Positions 21,859 to 21,932 of a stretch of 21,932 nucleotides of DNA are shown here, one piece after another (the first letter of the stretch is position 1; every line of letters begins with the position of its first letter). The notes beneath the pieces are model-generated. The model was not told the origin of the DNA and did no database searches. It worked only from the letters and a program-made list of their open reading frames with translations. Both the position numbers and the translations under genes were made by a program. The DNA is from a virus: positions 1-21,932 of the IMG/VR virus record IMGVR_UViG_3300005613_002533. The stretch is one strand, 5' to 3'.

Positions 21859-21932
21859 ATGTCAGTTTGGAACTTACTACTAAAAACATTTATGCCAACT
21901 ATGCTTTGCATGGGTGGCGGTGGGGGAGACTC
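21859..21932 (+). CDS. Start of a glycine-rich virion-type protein (cut by window end)
   Basis: ATG 21859 follows AAGGAG. The visible 24 residues contain a hydrophobic stretch and then MLCMGGGGGD. A Cys followed by a poly-Gly run near the N-terminus is common in small phage internal virion or tail-associated proteins. The rest lies outside the window, so the type is a guess. Confidence 0.55.
   Translation, partial: MSVWNLLLKTFMPTMLCMGGGGGD

Noticed and set aside
1-21932. tRNA genes, CRISPR arrays, integrase or attachment sites
   Set aside because: No cloverleaf, no regularly spaced repeats and no recombinase motif were seen by eye on either strand; a tRNA scan was not possible here.

Overview
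The window is a stretch of a tailed double-stranded DNA bacteriophage genome (Caudoviricetes), AT-rich and almost wholly coding on the + strand. Many starts have clear Shine-Dalgarno sequences and there are frequent ATGA or TAATG overlaps, so the host is a bacterium; the sequence does not say which one. The SU10-like major capsid protein, the portal and terminase types and the two consecutive adaptor/tail genes suggest a short-tailed (podovirus-like) virion, but this is inference. No tRNA, rRNA, CRISPR array or integrase is visible, and no stretch above 300 bases lacks a gene.

Layout. (1) 1-1308: the C-terminal part of a tail-fibre-like protein, followed by an antisense HNH endonuclease gene and a second, diverged copy of the fibre gene's last codons. 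(2) 1308-8732: packaging and head module: an exported cysteine-peptidase-like protein, a small zinc-binding protein, large terminase, portal, a small protein, a cell-wall hydrolase, scaffold-like protein, major capsid protein, a strong hairpin, and a small unknown gene. (3) 8734-16272: a roughly 7.5-kb cassette of carbohydrate-active genes inserted in the virion module: a two-catalytic-domain glycosyltransferase with TPRs, a radical SAM/SPASM enzyme, a formyltransferase, a GT2-like protein, a TagD-like cytidylyltransferase, a DUF3307-like membrane protein, a LAGLIDADG endonuclease, a methyltransferase, an alkaline-phosphatase-superfamily-like enzyme and another GT2. Nearly all of these overlap by 4 nt, so they look like one translationally coupled operon. 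(4) 16277-20493: virion genes resume with small proteins, a coiled-coil/one-TM protein, head-tail adaptor, large tail protein and a fibre-like protein. (5) 20495-21932: a five-TM membrane protein, a second HNH endonuclease, a second duplicated gene end, a small unknown protein and the start of a glycine-rich virion-type protein.

The most striking observation is that both HNH genes sit exactly at the 3' end of a host gene, and each is flanked by two copies of that gene's last codons. The copies encode nearly the same peptide with different codons (GTNWTDM-stop in one case; GLLIG-W/S-MASLLIT-stop in the other). This suggests homing elements that bring their own recoded gene end, so the host gene stays intact while the original end is left as a remnant. 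The two endonucleases are not obviously related and lie in opposite orientations, so the strategy may have arisen twice. The antisense HNH gene also has a perfect TTGACA/TATAAT promoter so close to its ATG that the mRNA should be leaderless. The second major point is the glycan cassette, which could build or attach a surface modification to the virion or the host envelope.
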